From the NCBI GenBank assembly GCA_030295235.1, contig AP026142.1, positions 124,001 to 188,000 of the forward strand: 64,000 bases of DNA. Direction: 5' to 3'. Numbering within the stretch: the first letter of the stretch is position 1; every line of letters begins with the position of its first letter. The DNA is from Fistulifera solaris. Taxonomy: Eukaryota; Bacillariophyta; Bacillariophyceae; Naviculales; Stauroneidaceae. The notes under the pieces were generated by a model. The model searched no databases, was not told the DNA's origin, and saw only the letters and a program-made list of their open reading frames with translations. Positions 11,177 to 22,838 of this stretch are shown in pieces. The translations under genes were made by a program, and so were the position numbers.

Positions 11177-11716
11177 TTACACGCTGGTAAAAGAACTGGC
11201 CTTAATTTCCATGCCGGCTTCTTTCGCATCGGCCACAATCTTTTTCAACAAATCTTCACTGGATTGCAGTGCCGCCTCGATATTTTTGGTCAGCTGATCC
11301 AGTTCTGCATCATGGGGAATCTCTTTTTCGAGTACCTTTTTCCAACTGCTTGGAAAGGATTCGAGTAATTCGGGTGGCTTGGATTCATTCTCCGTCTTTT
11401 CGTCTGGTAGATCTATTCGTGGTTCGGACGATGTAGATTGGTGATTAATTGTCTTTACATTCGTCATGGGATTCGTACTGGATGAAAACCAAATTCCGCA
11501 AACCAAAATGACTGTCAACAAGACAACTTTTCGAAAGATCGTCAAAACTTCTTCCTTTTCGTCTCGATAATCAGTAAGCCGACTGGCGTTAGCGGGTAAC
11601 ACCCACGTAGATTCTTGGGAAATAGGATCATAATAATATTCGCGTTGTTTCGCTTTGCTATAATAAACACGCCATTCTCGAGGAGTTGTGTGAATGTTGT
11701 TGGCTTGCTCGGTCAT
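11177..11716 (-). CDS. WW-domain membrane protein
   Basis: 179 residues from the ATG at 11716; the frame continues upstream only from a TTG. Residues about 14-42 form a WW domain (EWRVYYSKAKQREYYYD, then STWVLP), with the first Trp and the final Trp-Pro in place. A single membrane segment (VVLLTVILVCGIWF) follows at about 64-80. The rest is polar and helical, with a likely coiled coil at the C-terminus. WW domains bind proline-rich ligands. The WW lies N-terminal to the membrane segment, so it is probably cytosolic. I do not recognise a named orthologue. Confidence 0.7.
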   Translation of the reverse strand: MTEQANNIHTTPREWRVYYSKAKQREYYYDPISQESTWVLPANASRLTDYRDEKEEVLTIFRKVVLLTVILVCGIWFSSSTNPMTNVKTINHQSTSSEPRIDLPDEKTENESKPPELLESFPSSWKKVLEKEIPHDAELDQLTKNIEAALQSSEDLLKKIVADAKEAGMEIKASSFTSV

Positions 11717-12370
11717 TCTTTCTTTGTCGTTTCGGGAAATGTGCGTGCAACAAATATGATTCTTCAATAAGAGAGCAGCAAGTTCTTTTTACCAGGAAAA
11801 GAAAAGAAACGAAAGTCTCTTTGGGAATGAGAATGATGATAGATTTGTTCGGCCGCTTCTCGACAGCGCTTTTCTTACAAAAGCCTGGCTTGCTCCTGCT
11901 CTTGTCCGAAGGTCGGGATTCGGGATCGATGTCCTCCCCAAACAAGAAAGAAAAAAGATCCAATCACGAATTTTGTGCTGGCCATTAAGGTTACATAATG
12001 TACTTCTTACAAAAAGACATTCGCGATTGATTGTCAGTCCGGAGCAGAAAAAGACTATCGAAAATATAGAAACAGAGCCTAATCCTGCTCGCTGCTAAGT
12101 ATGCAAAACGTTTTCCGTAGTATGAAAGTTGGATACTACAACTATTATGTCGCAGCTCACGCGTGCGGTATTTATGTTAATTTATATAACGAGTAATAAA
12201 AAATGTCTTCTAAATAAATGTACTTGAGTATGGGTTCCGAAGAACATCAAGCGCGCAAGCCCGTGATCAATCGCCGCTCGCCACTTCCTGCGAAACGATC
12301 ACAAAATTGAAAGACAGCATATTATGTTCTTGCATATCGTCCATTTGCACCATAACAGTCAAGGAAAGGA
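11717..12370. other. Intergenic between divergent genes; nothing recognised
   Basis: No ORF with support. It separates the WW-protein start (minus) from the coiled-coil gene start (plus) and presumably holds both promoters. Confidence 0.4.
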
Positions 12371-14183
12371 ATGAGTGAGCGGTCCAGTCAATTTACTCCT
12401 GTCACCATGAGGAAAGGCATTAGCCCCCCTGCGCGAAAGTCCCTCCAACTTCAATGAGTCACCACTGCAGCAAGTGCCGCCGCTCTACCCTCTCCGAATG
12501 GTGGATTCGGAATTGTCCCACACCAAAATTTGCGGCAAGGGAATGATCGACAAGATTTTGGGAAAGCAAGAGAACAGTCGGCAAGTCGTTCTTCCTTTTG
12601 GTGGCTATCATCCTTTCGATGGAGTGGAAGTCCCTGACTCTCCCATCACAGTGTATTCTTCGTACGATGGCAAGGGAGCTGCCGGCGATGCTACACCCGA
12701 AACACCTACCGACGAAAATGCACTCCAGTTCAGTCCGGCGCAAATTCGCTTGTCGGCTGATAAGCATGGCGTGGAAGCGCAGCATACGCCGATCCGATCG
12801 AATGGTTCAATCAAATCGTCTGAAGATCACGGGAGTTACTCGACTCCATCGTCTCGTAAAACTAACAAATCTGGGGGCTCCGCCAAGTCCAAATCGTCGG
12901 AGAAACGAAGAATTTCTTCATTGTTTCGTCGCAAGCCACCCACACCATATCCAAAGTCGGGGCCATTGCCGGTGGTGGTGGAAGTGCCTTCCAACGATTC
13001 CAGTGATTCGCAACCAGAGAACAACCACTTGGAGCTGAAAAGTAGTAGTGACGTGGCTCCATCGACTGCATCCACTCATCCCGTCAATTCCTCGGGCTCC
13101 TCCATTTCATCGGAAACCGACGCAGTCTTACAAGCAATGCGAGATCTCGTGTTGAGGCAACAAGAGGCATTACAGGCGTTGGCAGCAGAAAAGGCAATGT
13201 ATGCGAAAGAATTGGAATTGCAACGAGCTTCTGTAACGACACTACAAACAGTGAACCAAGAACAATCGGAAAAAATCAATCTGCTGGCTAGCACGAATCA
13301 ACAGGTGCAATCCGAGTCGGAATGGTTACGCGAACAAATACAGGCAATTCGACAGGAAGTAATGTCATTACATAAAAGCTCGTCCCAACAGGATTCACAT
13401 GACGAGCATCAACATCCCTCCTCTCGTCACGGTGATACTGCGGCTGACAAAGTCTCCGTAACATTAAGCGGGGACAGTCGCGAAGCTAGAGAAAGCGGTG
13501 ATTTCGACAATACTAAACCTGACATCCCACTGAAAGACAAGTTCAGCTATTCCACAGATAGTGACTCCATGAGCACCTTTCCCATGTGGACGAACGTTGA
13601 AGGCAATACGGATCTGTATCACCGCGAAAAGATGAGCAAAACTACGTCCAACCAACAGCTCTCAATGCAATCCGCTGCTTCGACAACAGGAACCAATTTA
13701 ATCGAAGCACGATCAGCCTGGGACGATGGAGAGCAAATGTTTGCCTCAATCAGCGGCCAGAGTCAACTTATCAACCTCAATGCAGCGTCGACCCAATCAT
13801 TTGATGTCTTCCCATCCAATAATGGCCATACGACTATACTCACACCCAACTGGAAAAATGAAGACACAAAAAAACTGAAACCTGCCTTGAGAGGGACGAA
13901 AATTACGGTTTCGACTGTAGAACCTTCGTCTCATCGGTCTGTCACATTCAACAGTCCACTGAGCGAAACCAATGTATTTCCGCGTTTCTGTGATGAAAAC
14001 GTCGGAGATAAGTCATCTTCTAGCAAGACATCTTCTCGCGAAGAGATTGGGGCCTATCGAAACCGACTGGAAGCACTTCAAGAGCGTAGAGAACAACGAA
14101 AGACGCGACAAACGACGATTCGTTGGGATGAAAAGTTTTTGAAGGAGTCGAGGGAAGACCAGCATAGATTTGGATACTGTTAA
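12371..14183 (+). CDS. Ser-rich coiled-coil protein of unknown function
   Basis: The safe frame runs from the ATG at 12498 (561 residues). A better start may be the ATG at 12371, which gives MSERSSQFTPVTMRKGI and joins the main frame if one base is removed from a C-run at about 12425, for 603 residues in all. The protein is Ser/Thr-rich and disordered for about 200 residues (KRRISSLFRRKP is a basic cluster). It then has a coiled coil around the stretch QAMRDLVLRQQEALQALAAE and LREQIQAIRQEVMSL, more disorder, and a basic helical C-terminus (NRLEALQERREQRKTRQ). No catalytic domain is visible. It may be a scaffold or cytoskeleton-linked protein, but that is only a guess from composition. Confidence 0.65.
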
Positions 14184-14477
14184 GTTAGATAGGATAAAAG
14201 ATGTAGAGCTCGTGTGAAAATTAAAAAGTTGCCTGAACAAAGACACCTTATCTATTTAGTTATTGCAGACGACAACGTTGCATTCCGCTGATTGTTTGAG
14301 TTTATGTCTCATTTGACAAAAACGTATCCCCGCATTCCCTCTTTCTCGTACAAAAGGCTACATTTCTCAAGTAGATGATTGCTCTCGCTAGAGAAGCTTC
14401 GAGATGGAGTTTCTGGAAATTAAATCATACATATTTACTACATCAAGATTATGGACAACTGCTCCGTTTTCTACACA

Positions 14478-15172
14478 TCATTGGCGTTGCTGTGAGAGAA
14501 TGCTTTTCAGTCTGCTCGTAAAGGACAAAACAGACTTCGTTTGTTTGGGTGACAGAGTAGCCGGGTCGGCGGACTTTGCATTCGACTCGGCGAGAAGACG
14601 TTCGGCGAGCTTCTCTCGTCGGATCGGACTCATCAAAAGGTCTTTACCATGACGTCGTTTGGTGCGAATCGATTCAAAGTCATCAACGGTCAAAGGAGGA
14701 TGCTCAATGTGCTTCCAATCCATTGTAATACTGGGCCCACCCGAAGGGTGCACGGTTGCACCCAAAATTCGGGGGTATTCTCGAACAATCACTTGGTCAA
14801 ATAGGACAGAGATCTTTCCGGCGTGTTGCGCGGCAGGATGAGATGATTCGTTCTTGCCTGTGACATCATTTTCGTTCACAACAGCAGGAACGAAGGATTT
14901 ACGCGACTTTCCGTTTGGTTTAGGCTTTAATGAGCTTCGCTTCGCGCAGACAGAGTCGCTTTCAATTGCTTGTAGAAGGTTCTCGGCTTCCTGAACGATA
15001 TCGATAACCCCAGCACGTTGTATTTCCGAGAGATTGGGAAGCCCATTGACAGATCCGACGATGTTTTTCGACAAGCGATAGGACAAACGATCCATATCAA
15101 TGGCAGCAAAGCCATCAATCACTTCAGAACCCTTAGAAAAGAGCTGCGTTGCTCTGTGGCAAACGGAATCAT
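14478..15172 (-). CDS. Stramenopile-specific family protein (REYP / LDW motif family)
   Basis: About 231 residues if begun at the ATG at 15172 with one base added in a T-run at about 15136; otherwise 205 residues from the ATG at 15095. The segment VREYPRILGATVHPSGGPSI, then MDWKHIE, followed by LTVDDFESIRTKRRHGKDLL, matches a motif I know from many diatom proteins of unknown function. In those a VREY..LGDNP..S.GPP.. block and a W are followed by an acidic-basic FE.iR..RR helix. Nothing else is recognisable. There is no signal peptide or membrane segment. The family is lineage-specific and its function is unknown. Confidence 0.68.
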
Positions 15173-16462
15173 TTCCTTTGTTTTATAAGAAAGAATTGGA
15201 GAAAGGTAGGACTATTTGCTCTTGTAGATCGGTTTCGAAGCGGAGAGATGTGTGGAAAATGGGGAAAGAATGGAAAAGAACGACCAAACCTAGGGAAGCA
15301 AAAACTGTAATAAAGTTTAACTTCTCCTACCTCCTTGCGAAAAAGGAAAAGGCTTGGCGCTTTGGTAGAATTGGCACGTGGCACGGGCCGCCTTCGTTCT
15401 TCCGCTTTGAGAAACGGAAATAGCTGGTCTTGGCATCGTGTCGCAGGTCTTACGAGTCACAAGATGCTACTTTACCAACCAGTGACAACTTCAATCGAAG
15501 AAAGTTCAGTCTTTATGTCGATTACGGAGTACGGAGGGATCTTAAATCGTACTACCTTACGTAGTATTCACATCAAATGACAAATGACTTAAAACTTAAA
15601 GTAAGTGCATTAAAATAAGTGCATGTACTGTAGATCGTAATTTGTGTCTTTGTGCTTTGTGAAGGTTGTAGAAAGTAGGACGCTGTGTCCGAAAGAAGAA
15701 GGGTTTTCCGATCCTCGTTTGCCTACTCCAAACAAATAGTCGTACCACTCGCATGTATTGGCAAGAAAGTAGAATTCACTCTCGAAATGAGGATTCGTTT
15801 TACCAGGTACGTTACCAGTACAGTATGGGGTATGGGTACAAAGTATGGGGTAAGCAGAAAGGATGCTTTTCAAGTCTTTAGTCTTCTTTTGCATCACGTA
15901 TTTTCCGAAACGTTAACGGGTAAACGGAGTCATACATTGAATACTCCCAGAATCACAGAAACCGGAGGGCTAATCAGGATCTAAGTTGGGTAGGCCAACT
16001 CTCGACTCGTCTATTTCTAGACTCTAGATAGCTGGCTGGACCGAGGCCAATAACCAATAACCAATAACCCATGCACACTGCCCATGGCTGTTTTCTAGAG
16101 GTGATCTGGACTTGCAGTCTTGCACTGAGGAAGGGAATCATCAATTGGCCCGTCGCCGCACTAGACAGCCTTGAATAATCTTGGCATCTTCAAGTTTGGG
16201 ATGTGTGCTCTGAAACTGCGATCAAGTCTACTATTCACAAACGAAATGCTGACTCATGATCAAACTCTAGGAAAAACAAGCAAAGGAGATACAAGTAATC
16301 AGCTAGTCTACAGCTTTCTATTAGTTCAACGGGCTCCGCTCCTCTGCTATCATGACTTTGCTAAACCAATGCTAGAAAACGGGATAATGCACCTAGCAAG
16401 TAAGCGACTTCACCAGTTAATGATGAATCAAGGGCAGGCAACTTAAGAATGAAGTTAATGAA
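15173..16462. other. Long intergenic stretch, no gene seen
   Basis: About 1.3 kb with no supported ORF. It holds repeated TACCAG/GTATGGGGTA words around 15800-15850, a three-copy CCAATAA heptamer at 16047-16067 and AT-rich sequence. A non-coding transcript cannot be excluded or supported from sequence alone. Confidence 0.45.
16047..16067. repeat. Heptamer tandem repeat (CCAATAA)3, tandem CCAAT boxes
   Basis: Three perfect 7-bp copies, each with a CCAAT core, in a gene-free region. A similar array with unit CCAATAG occurs at 61161-61186. Confidence 0.65.
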
Positions 16463-19400
16463 CTAGAAAAACTTTTTATTTGTAAGGAAACGTTCCGCGG
16501 GGAAAGTGTTTTTTCGCCATCGACTGCGCCTCAATGAACTTGTAAGGTCGGGGGTCACAAGGGTTATCTTTTCGCCTATTTTCAGCTTCATATTGCGTAT
16601 TCTTCCGCATTGGGGTGCTTTGTCAAACAACGATTCACTGTCAGATTCTTCGTCGGGTAAGAAGTCACCTGGGTCGAAAGCATTAGGGCCCACAGATCCG
16701 CTCAAATTGCTCTGAATCGGCGCAAGGCATTTCTTAATGTACCAATCTTGTGTCCATTCCCCAGCTACAGGCATTGGGAAGGAATCAGGACGGCAAATGG
16801 GCTGTGGTATATCTTGATTCTTTTGGACTGGCACCAAAATGCCAAACCAGTTTTTGCAGAACGAGACGCTTTGCTCGTGTAGAAACCGCTGCTTCACGGG
16901 ACGACTCTCCCAAGGAAGAGAATCGCGAGAATCTTGTTCGCTGTGACAAGAGGTGGATGCGTAGAGAGAATTTATGTGAACATCAAGGTATCCGGGATGC
17001 GCCATCGTTCTATCCGCATAAATCTCTTTCCACACGCTTGTTAAAGGATCAATTTTCGTGCGCTTAAGAAAGGAACCACGATGGAAAAACTTGGCTGTTG
17101 CGTGAACGGCATCAATTGCTTTCGGTGGATGAACGTCCGCCATCATAAACTTGCGTGAGTCTGTCCACCCCATGTTTTGCTTATTGCCATACATCGCCAT
17201 GCTTCTTCGAATAATCCACGCGTCCTCCGTCATGTCGAAACTGGAAGCATGTGACGCCGTCACAAACGATAAGGTGTCATTATCATCGTGTGAATAAGAT
17301 TCGGCAATTGATCGCACTGTTTTGCTCGGGTATCCAAAGCGCTTTTTCCTCGCGGTTAGCTGTTCTTTCCAGAATTTCATTATATCTTTGTCGAATGTAG
17401 CCTCCGAATGGTAAGATGTATTCTGGTTGATGTCTGCTATCTGATGATTCGACCTCACCGGGTCGTCGATTGGGAGGCGTGTGTTTAGTCCATCATTCTG
17501 AACAATTTGACGGTCTGATCTCTTTCTAGTCGGCGTTGGGTCAAACTGTTCGGAAAAAGTCCGACTTGGTGGCTTGTCAGCGTAATCAGAGGATGTTGAA
17601 CTGAAATTATCCAGATCATTGACACTGCCAGACATCAATAGATTCGTCGCGAAATTATGCCACCGATTCTGATCGTTACGCCGATAGTCTGACGTGAGAG
17701 CTCCGCAAAGAAGATCTACCTCGATTGCATCTATTCCATCTTCGCCTCCACTTCCTGAATTCACAACGATGTCGACGTAAGCCTGGTTGTCGTCAATATC
17801 GCCATTATCATTATGTTCCTCCACATGTGACATGAACATAAAACTTTTTGTTGCAGCCTCTACCAGACGTGAAACAAACGTATGAAATTCGTGTGGAGCA
17901 GAGCTGGAAAATGACACGGTTCCCTGCGAAGGCACGTGAGACGAACCTGCTTCATCGGAAGGTACGGCTTCTATTTCAATATTTTGACGGCGCTCGTCTA
18001 GTACCAACTGTGCTAAGTTAAGAAACCTGTCCGCGGCGTCAAGAGGCAGTCCTAGTTCATCAGCTTTGCACATGATATTCGACACAGAGGCAGCTCGAGG
18101 CTCTTTATTGGCGACTAATGGATAGCAGAATTGTGCAAAAACTCTTACAGTGGTTTCGTCGTCCAAAGTAGGTTGTTTCAATGATGTGACCAACGTAGTT
18201 AGAGTTCGGACGTCGTTTTTGAATTGTTCTTCTATTTCGACTGGAATAGTCGGTCCTGGCTCGGGGTCGATCAGTATAGGAGATTCGAAAGTGTTCGCTG
18301 TTACGTTGGTTAGGTCATGAACTTCGTATGATTGCTCATGGGATCCAAATGTCTGCGATCCTGCTTCAGATGATTTATCGTGTTTTTCCTTGAGAAAAAT
18401 TTTGTTTTCTGGTACTGTTGGGTCCTTTTTGCCAAGCCTAAAAGGTATTCATCATTTTGAGACTTATCCACAATAAATCCCTTTTCCATGGCTCCGTGAT
18501 TACTTTGTTCGCTGCAAGATTGGTGCATACTTTTACCAGTCCGGTTGCTTTTCAATAGAATTTCAGGGCCACCCATCCTGTCGCGCGGTCGTCCATCACC
18601 AGCTGCGTTATCAGTTCTTACTTGTTCAATACTTTGTAAATTCTCCTTTGAGTCGCCCCCAAGTGCCATCTGCCTTGCCTGCTCACCAGTGGTATCAAAA
18701 ACAAGATCCGAGGATACTTCTGGATCACGACTCGGTTTCAAGCAATCGTTCTCATTTCCTCTTTTCTCCGGCTGGACATGAGCGTCAGCAGCGTTGAAAA
18801 GCGGTCTCAGAGAGTGTTGATTGGGGCGTGATATCGCATTCCGGCCTACAGCCTTGTTTTCGTTCTCTCCCCGTCTAGTTTCTTCGTCATTAGTTTGTAG
18901 CAACTGTTGCGTAGACGTTTCAGGATCTTGGCGGAACTTTGGGTTGTTTTCCGACGAATAATCGTTCTCGTCATCATTGGACCTTACCGAGAGAAAAGTG
19001 GCCGGGGGGTCGGCTGAAGGATTTCTCGGTCGCTGTTGTATGCTTTTCTTATCAAGCATAAGGAAAGAAGGAAAGGCCTCCAGATCAGGCTCAACGCAAT
19101 TCTGTAGAGCTACGCTCAATTTTCCATCACGACGGCGATTTTCTCCGAGAGCGACTTGCTGGTGATTGTCATGGACGGTTGTTTGTGAATTGTCGGGTAC
19201 TCCCTTTGCCGCATTTAGACCATTGGTCTTGGCCAATTGGTCAATATAGGCTTCCAAGGACGCCAACAATCCAGGATTGGCGTTCAACGCCAAACTAGCG
19301 TCCTCCGACAATTGCGTCAGAATATCCTCGTCGATCGTACTCGCGTCGCCTCCTATGGAAGCAGTGGCATCTTCTGCGTCCAACGCTTTGGATGCCAAAG

Positions 19401-20117
19401 CCCTTTGTTGCGTTGTGCTACCAGGTCAATAAATGCACCGATTTTTGACAATGTTTCGGGACTGATTTGCGCCGTCAAATCATCCGATAGAGTGGTGGCG
19501 GTATCGTTGTTGTCGATAATTTTCTCTCGATGGCTCTCCCTACACGCCCTGCCATCTTCATTATTTTGGAACTCGGCTATTTGCGATGACGTTTCGGTAT
19601 CCAGGTCGCTCTCCCAATCATCTGCTATTTTATTCCTAACGCTTCGCTTTTCCAATCCGATATTGTGTCGTTGTGGGTCTTTGGTCGCCAATGTGTAGGA
19701 ATCAATGTAATTCGAGATGGATTTGAGCATATCCGGGTGTTCCTTTTCTAATACAATAGTGCCTGGTAAAGTGCTATTATCATCCTCTTCGTCTGTGCCG
19801 CCAATATGGCTGAGATGGTTTGTTTTCGCAAATACATGAACGTATTTTCCGAGAGACGACAGCGTTTCGTGTCGCAGGTGGGCTTGCACCATCCCATCTT
19901 CCAATTCTTGTGCCAACGGTTCGTCTTCTTTCGAAAGTACCCGAATCAATTTTTCCATGCTCTGAACTGTTTCAATATCAATTTTTCCTAAACTAATCAA
20001 GTCATCATTCGAGTCTGATAGTTCGAACGTTCGTCTTGTGTACAGGTCGTCGACGTAACGCGACAATCGATCGAGCGATTCTGCATCGAGCGGAATGTCC
20101 TCTTCCGCGTAGTCCAT
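16463..20117 (-). CDS. Large protein of a diatom family of unknown function (SSLRRSRWRK tail)
   Basis: About 1,218 residues when two frame breaks are bridged, one in a G/A-run near 19402 (between RNKG and ASKALDAEDA) and one in a T-run near 18397. The N-terminal two thirds are acidic and disordered with repeated short helical LxxIGxxIDxLxxxN-like segments (for example LSKIGAFIDLVAQRN and LASLEAYIDQLAKTN). The C-terminal third has TSVWKEIYADR, PGYLDVHINSLYAS, VKQRFLHEQSVSFCKNWFG, GEWTQDWYIKK and finally CGRIRNMKLKIGEKI with TSSLRRSRWRKNTFP. I recognise this C-terminal arrangement as recurring in diatom hypothetical proteins. Its function is not known to me. No membrane segment or signal peptide is visible. 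Confidence 0.68.
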
Positions 20118-20542
20118 AATTCGGCTCCGGTGAATGTTACGTTCTCAAGGTTTGTAAATGGAATAATAGATTGTTCGGATTGTGTGTGTTAAATTAATAT
20201 GATCACGATAAGAAGAAAAGAAGATGCGTTTGCGTTTCGAAGGGCAAAACAAAGGGAATATTTGGAAAGCCCGTAATTACGCATCGCGCAGCCGTATGTG
20301 TTGATGATCGCCGATTATAATTGACTAAAGGCACATCGTGTCTGCCAAAAAGTGCTTAAGTAAGGCGTCTGTTGATTGTCCGTTGTTATGATCTATGCCC
20401 TAAGTATTCATAAAGAGAATCCTGAAATAAAGGATTCAATACCGGTCTCCTACAGGCGGGGAAAAACCGCAAGCCGCACGCATCTCACAATTCTTTCCCC
20501 ACGCGAGGCGCAACAGTGCTTGTAACCACCATTACAGTATGG
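20118..20542. other. Intergenic, no gene seen
   Basis: 425 bp upstream of the large minus-strand gene and downstream of the AKR-like gene. No ORF or RNA gene recognised. Confidence 0.4.
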
Positions 20543-22081
20543 CTATCTATTACGTTTCTTGGACGGAATAAAGAGTCCACTCGTTTCCTTCACCATCATT
20601 TCATCCGACAAGTCCTCCAAGTCCTCACATTTCTTGGGTGCATCCAAATCCGCCATGCCCCCCAATACGCTCATGTCGTCGTCGTCCAATGCGAACGTAA
20701 AGACTTGTCGCAGTTGTCGTTCCCGCGGTGTACGGACGAGTCCGTCGTCGGGATAGACCAATTGGCACGTAACAATCGTCCCGGATACCTTCTCGAGTTG
20801 TAATATCCAACGGAGTACGATACTTGATATCGACACTGAGTGCTTACGCGCTATCCGATGTAAAGCTGACAGTACTTGAGTTTGGTACATTTTCCACCGT
20901 CCCTGTTGATCCAAGTTGTCGGCAATGGCATCCTCTAAGTCTACGGATGGGACACCTGTTCGTGTGGACGTGCTTTTCATTGCCATCCTGTTTCGCTGAG
21001 CCCATGTTTCGTACACTGTATTCCAAGAATATCGTTCCCTGTACCGGAATTCCCACGATTGCATCACATCGCGTTGTCCACAATATCGGTCCGTCAGCAA
21101 TCCACCCGCCAACGGTGATGCAACAATCAAGGGATGGTCCAGTTTCGTTTGTCGCAGGTGATCGACTTGGTCTTGATATTGGGACATCTCCAACAGATTG
21201 GCGTCGCAGTGCATGGTATCCAACAAAAAGCCATATTCGTCAGCCAGCATCTGCGGCACGGCAGGTAGTTGATGTGCATCAATCGAAGCAATATAGCCTT
21301 CGCGTTGCAGATCCTGCAAACTATCCAAAATATCAAAAAAGTAAGGTGATGACGACGACACTTCTCTCAATTGCAAACAATCAATAACTTCAGCTCCGGT
21401 CCGGTCTAGAATTTCGAAGATTGATTGTCGTATGATACGAGAATGACTGCGTGGTCCAAAATTCATTTGTTGTACGATTTGTGCCACGTTGTAAGGAATG
21501 GTAAAATGACATTGATTCCGACAAAAGGACGGTGTTTCACGGTAAAATTTTCCCAGAATTTCTGTTTCCGCCCATTGTTGCTGTTCGATGGTATGAGTTC
21601 GCAGATGGAAGTTCTGAAAGCCCGATTCGACATAATTCTGAAGAGCTCTGACTACACTGTCTTTCTCGATTCGTTCTTCTTTGAAATGGACCCATAAGGA
21701 CGGAATGTCCAGTGCCACGCCAATCCTACACCGATGTTGGTTGTGCAACGACTGAAAGTACGCACCCTCGGGTAAGGGTCCGTCGTGATCCAATGTGGGT
21801 ACACAGGGAAGTATCGGCGTGGGCTTTTCATGATTCCGAGTCACCGTGCCCCAGAAATCCGACGACAGTACTTCGGGATGATCCGTCGATGACTCTATTC
21901 GGAGCCAATGGCCATTAGATGCATCCGGGGGGACTGCTCGACGTGTCGCAAGCGAAAAGAAAGAATGACTCTGCTGACGAAATTGTTTATGTCGTAAATG
22001 GGTGCCATCATGCACGTGTAGGAAAGCATCGCTGAAAATCAACAATAGTTCGAATAGTAAGAGCCTTACGGATCGAATCAT
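20543..22081 (-). CDS. Aldo/keto reductase-like protein, probably plastid-targeted, catalytic site degenerate
   Basis: 512 residues, a single uninterrupted exon. The N-terminus MIRSVRLLLFELLLIFSDAF resembles a signal peptide ending in an SDAF plastid motif. The body has the order of an AKR barrel: a SGFQNFHLRTHTIEQQQWAE segment, a central strand-helix run EVIDCLQLREVSSSS and QDLQREGYIASID, then PLAGGLLTDRY, and a terminal LRQVFTFALDDDDMSVLGGM matching the usual AKR C-terminus. Where classical enzymes have DxAxxYG with the catalytic Tyr, this reads HLRTHTIEQ, so the usual Asp and Tyr appear missing. It is longer than a typical AKR (about 320) through the N-terminal extension and an insertion. 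It may be a non-oxidoreductase member of the fold. Confidence 0.7.
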   Translation of the reverse strand: MIRSVRLLLFELLLIFSDAFLHVHDGTHLRHKQFRQQSHSFFSLATRRAVPPDASNGHWLRIESSTDHPEVLSSDFWGTVTRNHEKPTPILPCVPTLDHDGPLPEGAYFQSLHNQHRCRIGVALDIPSLWVHFKEERIEKDSVVRALQNYVESGFQNFHLRTHTIEQQQWAETEILGKFYRETPSFCRNQCHFTIPYNVAQIVQQMNFGPRSHSRIIRQSIFEILDRTGAEVIDCLQLREVSSSSPYFFDILDSLQDLQREGYIASIDAHQLPAVPQMLADEYGFLLDTMHCDANLLEMSQYQDQVDHLRQTKLDHPLIVASPLAGGLLTDRYCGQRDVMQSWEFRYRERYSWNTVYETWAQRNRMAMKSTSTRTGVPSVDLEDAIADNLDQQGRWKMYQTQVLSALHRIARKHSVSISSIVLRWILQLEKVSGTIVTCQLVYPDDGLVRTPRERQLRQVFTFALDDDDMSVLGGMADLDAPKKCEDLEDLSDEMMVKETSGLFIPSKKRNR

Positions 22082-22838
22082 GTTTCCGCTTGTCTAAAAA
22101 GGGCATTATGAGATCAGAACATGGGGAATTTTCGCTCTAACTACGCCATGGTCGACGCTAACAAAAGCAAATCATCATGATGTCGAATGAATTCTCGATT
22201 CATTCTCGGCAGCGTTCTTCGTACAACGGACGAACGCTAGATACTGACGTAAGTGTCGTGACTCAATCATTTTAAGGTCATTATTGTGTTTTGTGGTTTC
22301 GGTTCGTGACCACACGTGTTTTTGGTTTTGGTGTTACTGGTACGGTAAACGGTACCGGTACCATCTTACCGTACCAGTACCGAGGAAAGCAGAAATGACG
22401 GTTCACACTTCCTACAGTCACGAATGCAGAAAAGACAATATGCCTTTGCCATCTGCCCAACGCTAAACCAAGTCGTCTCCAAACGTGCAGCGTGGAAACT
22501 CCCAGTCTCTTTCTAACCTTAAACAGTCAATGAATTATGGCAACCCTTCTTCCTCGTATTTTCCACTTACGAGTAAGGCCGGCCGGCGTCCCGCAGTGAT
22601 GTTATGTGATGTTATGTCTCAACGAGAAGTAGGGATAAATCCTACTCAACTGTGCTTCTTTTGAATTCATCGAGAGACTCCCTCCAATACAAAGTATTTG
22701 TTTTGTTTCATTCCTTTGATTTTAGGTGATCACAAAAACGGCGCATGTGATTGTTGCATTGCTGGAATTGCATGTTACACAGACAAAACAACGAATACTT
22801 ATTCTAAGTTCATTCTTCAATGACTTTACGCTGTTGTC
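22082..22838. other. Divergent spacer with a nested hairpin; no gene seen
   Basis: It lies between the AKR-like start (minus) and the FAIM-like start (plus). Apart from the inverted repeat at 22335-22379 there is nothing gene-like. Confidence 0.45.
22335..22379. repeat. Perfect 14-bp inverted repeat enclosing a GGTACCGGTACC palindrome
   Basis: The left arm TACTGGTACGGTAA (22335-22348) is matched exactly by the right arm TTACCGTACCAGTA (22366-22379). The loop contains the 12-bp palindrome GGTACCGGTACC at 22351-22362. It could form a hairpin or be a dyad-symmetric protein-binding site. Confidence 0.7.

Noticed and set aside
15610-15897. 95-codon minus-strand ORF in the 15-16 kb spacer
   Set aside because: Composition looks random and includes repeat-like GGTAC/GTATGGG sequence; no support.
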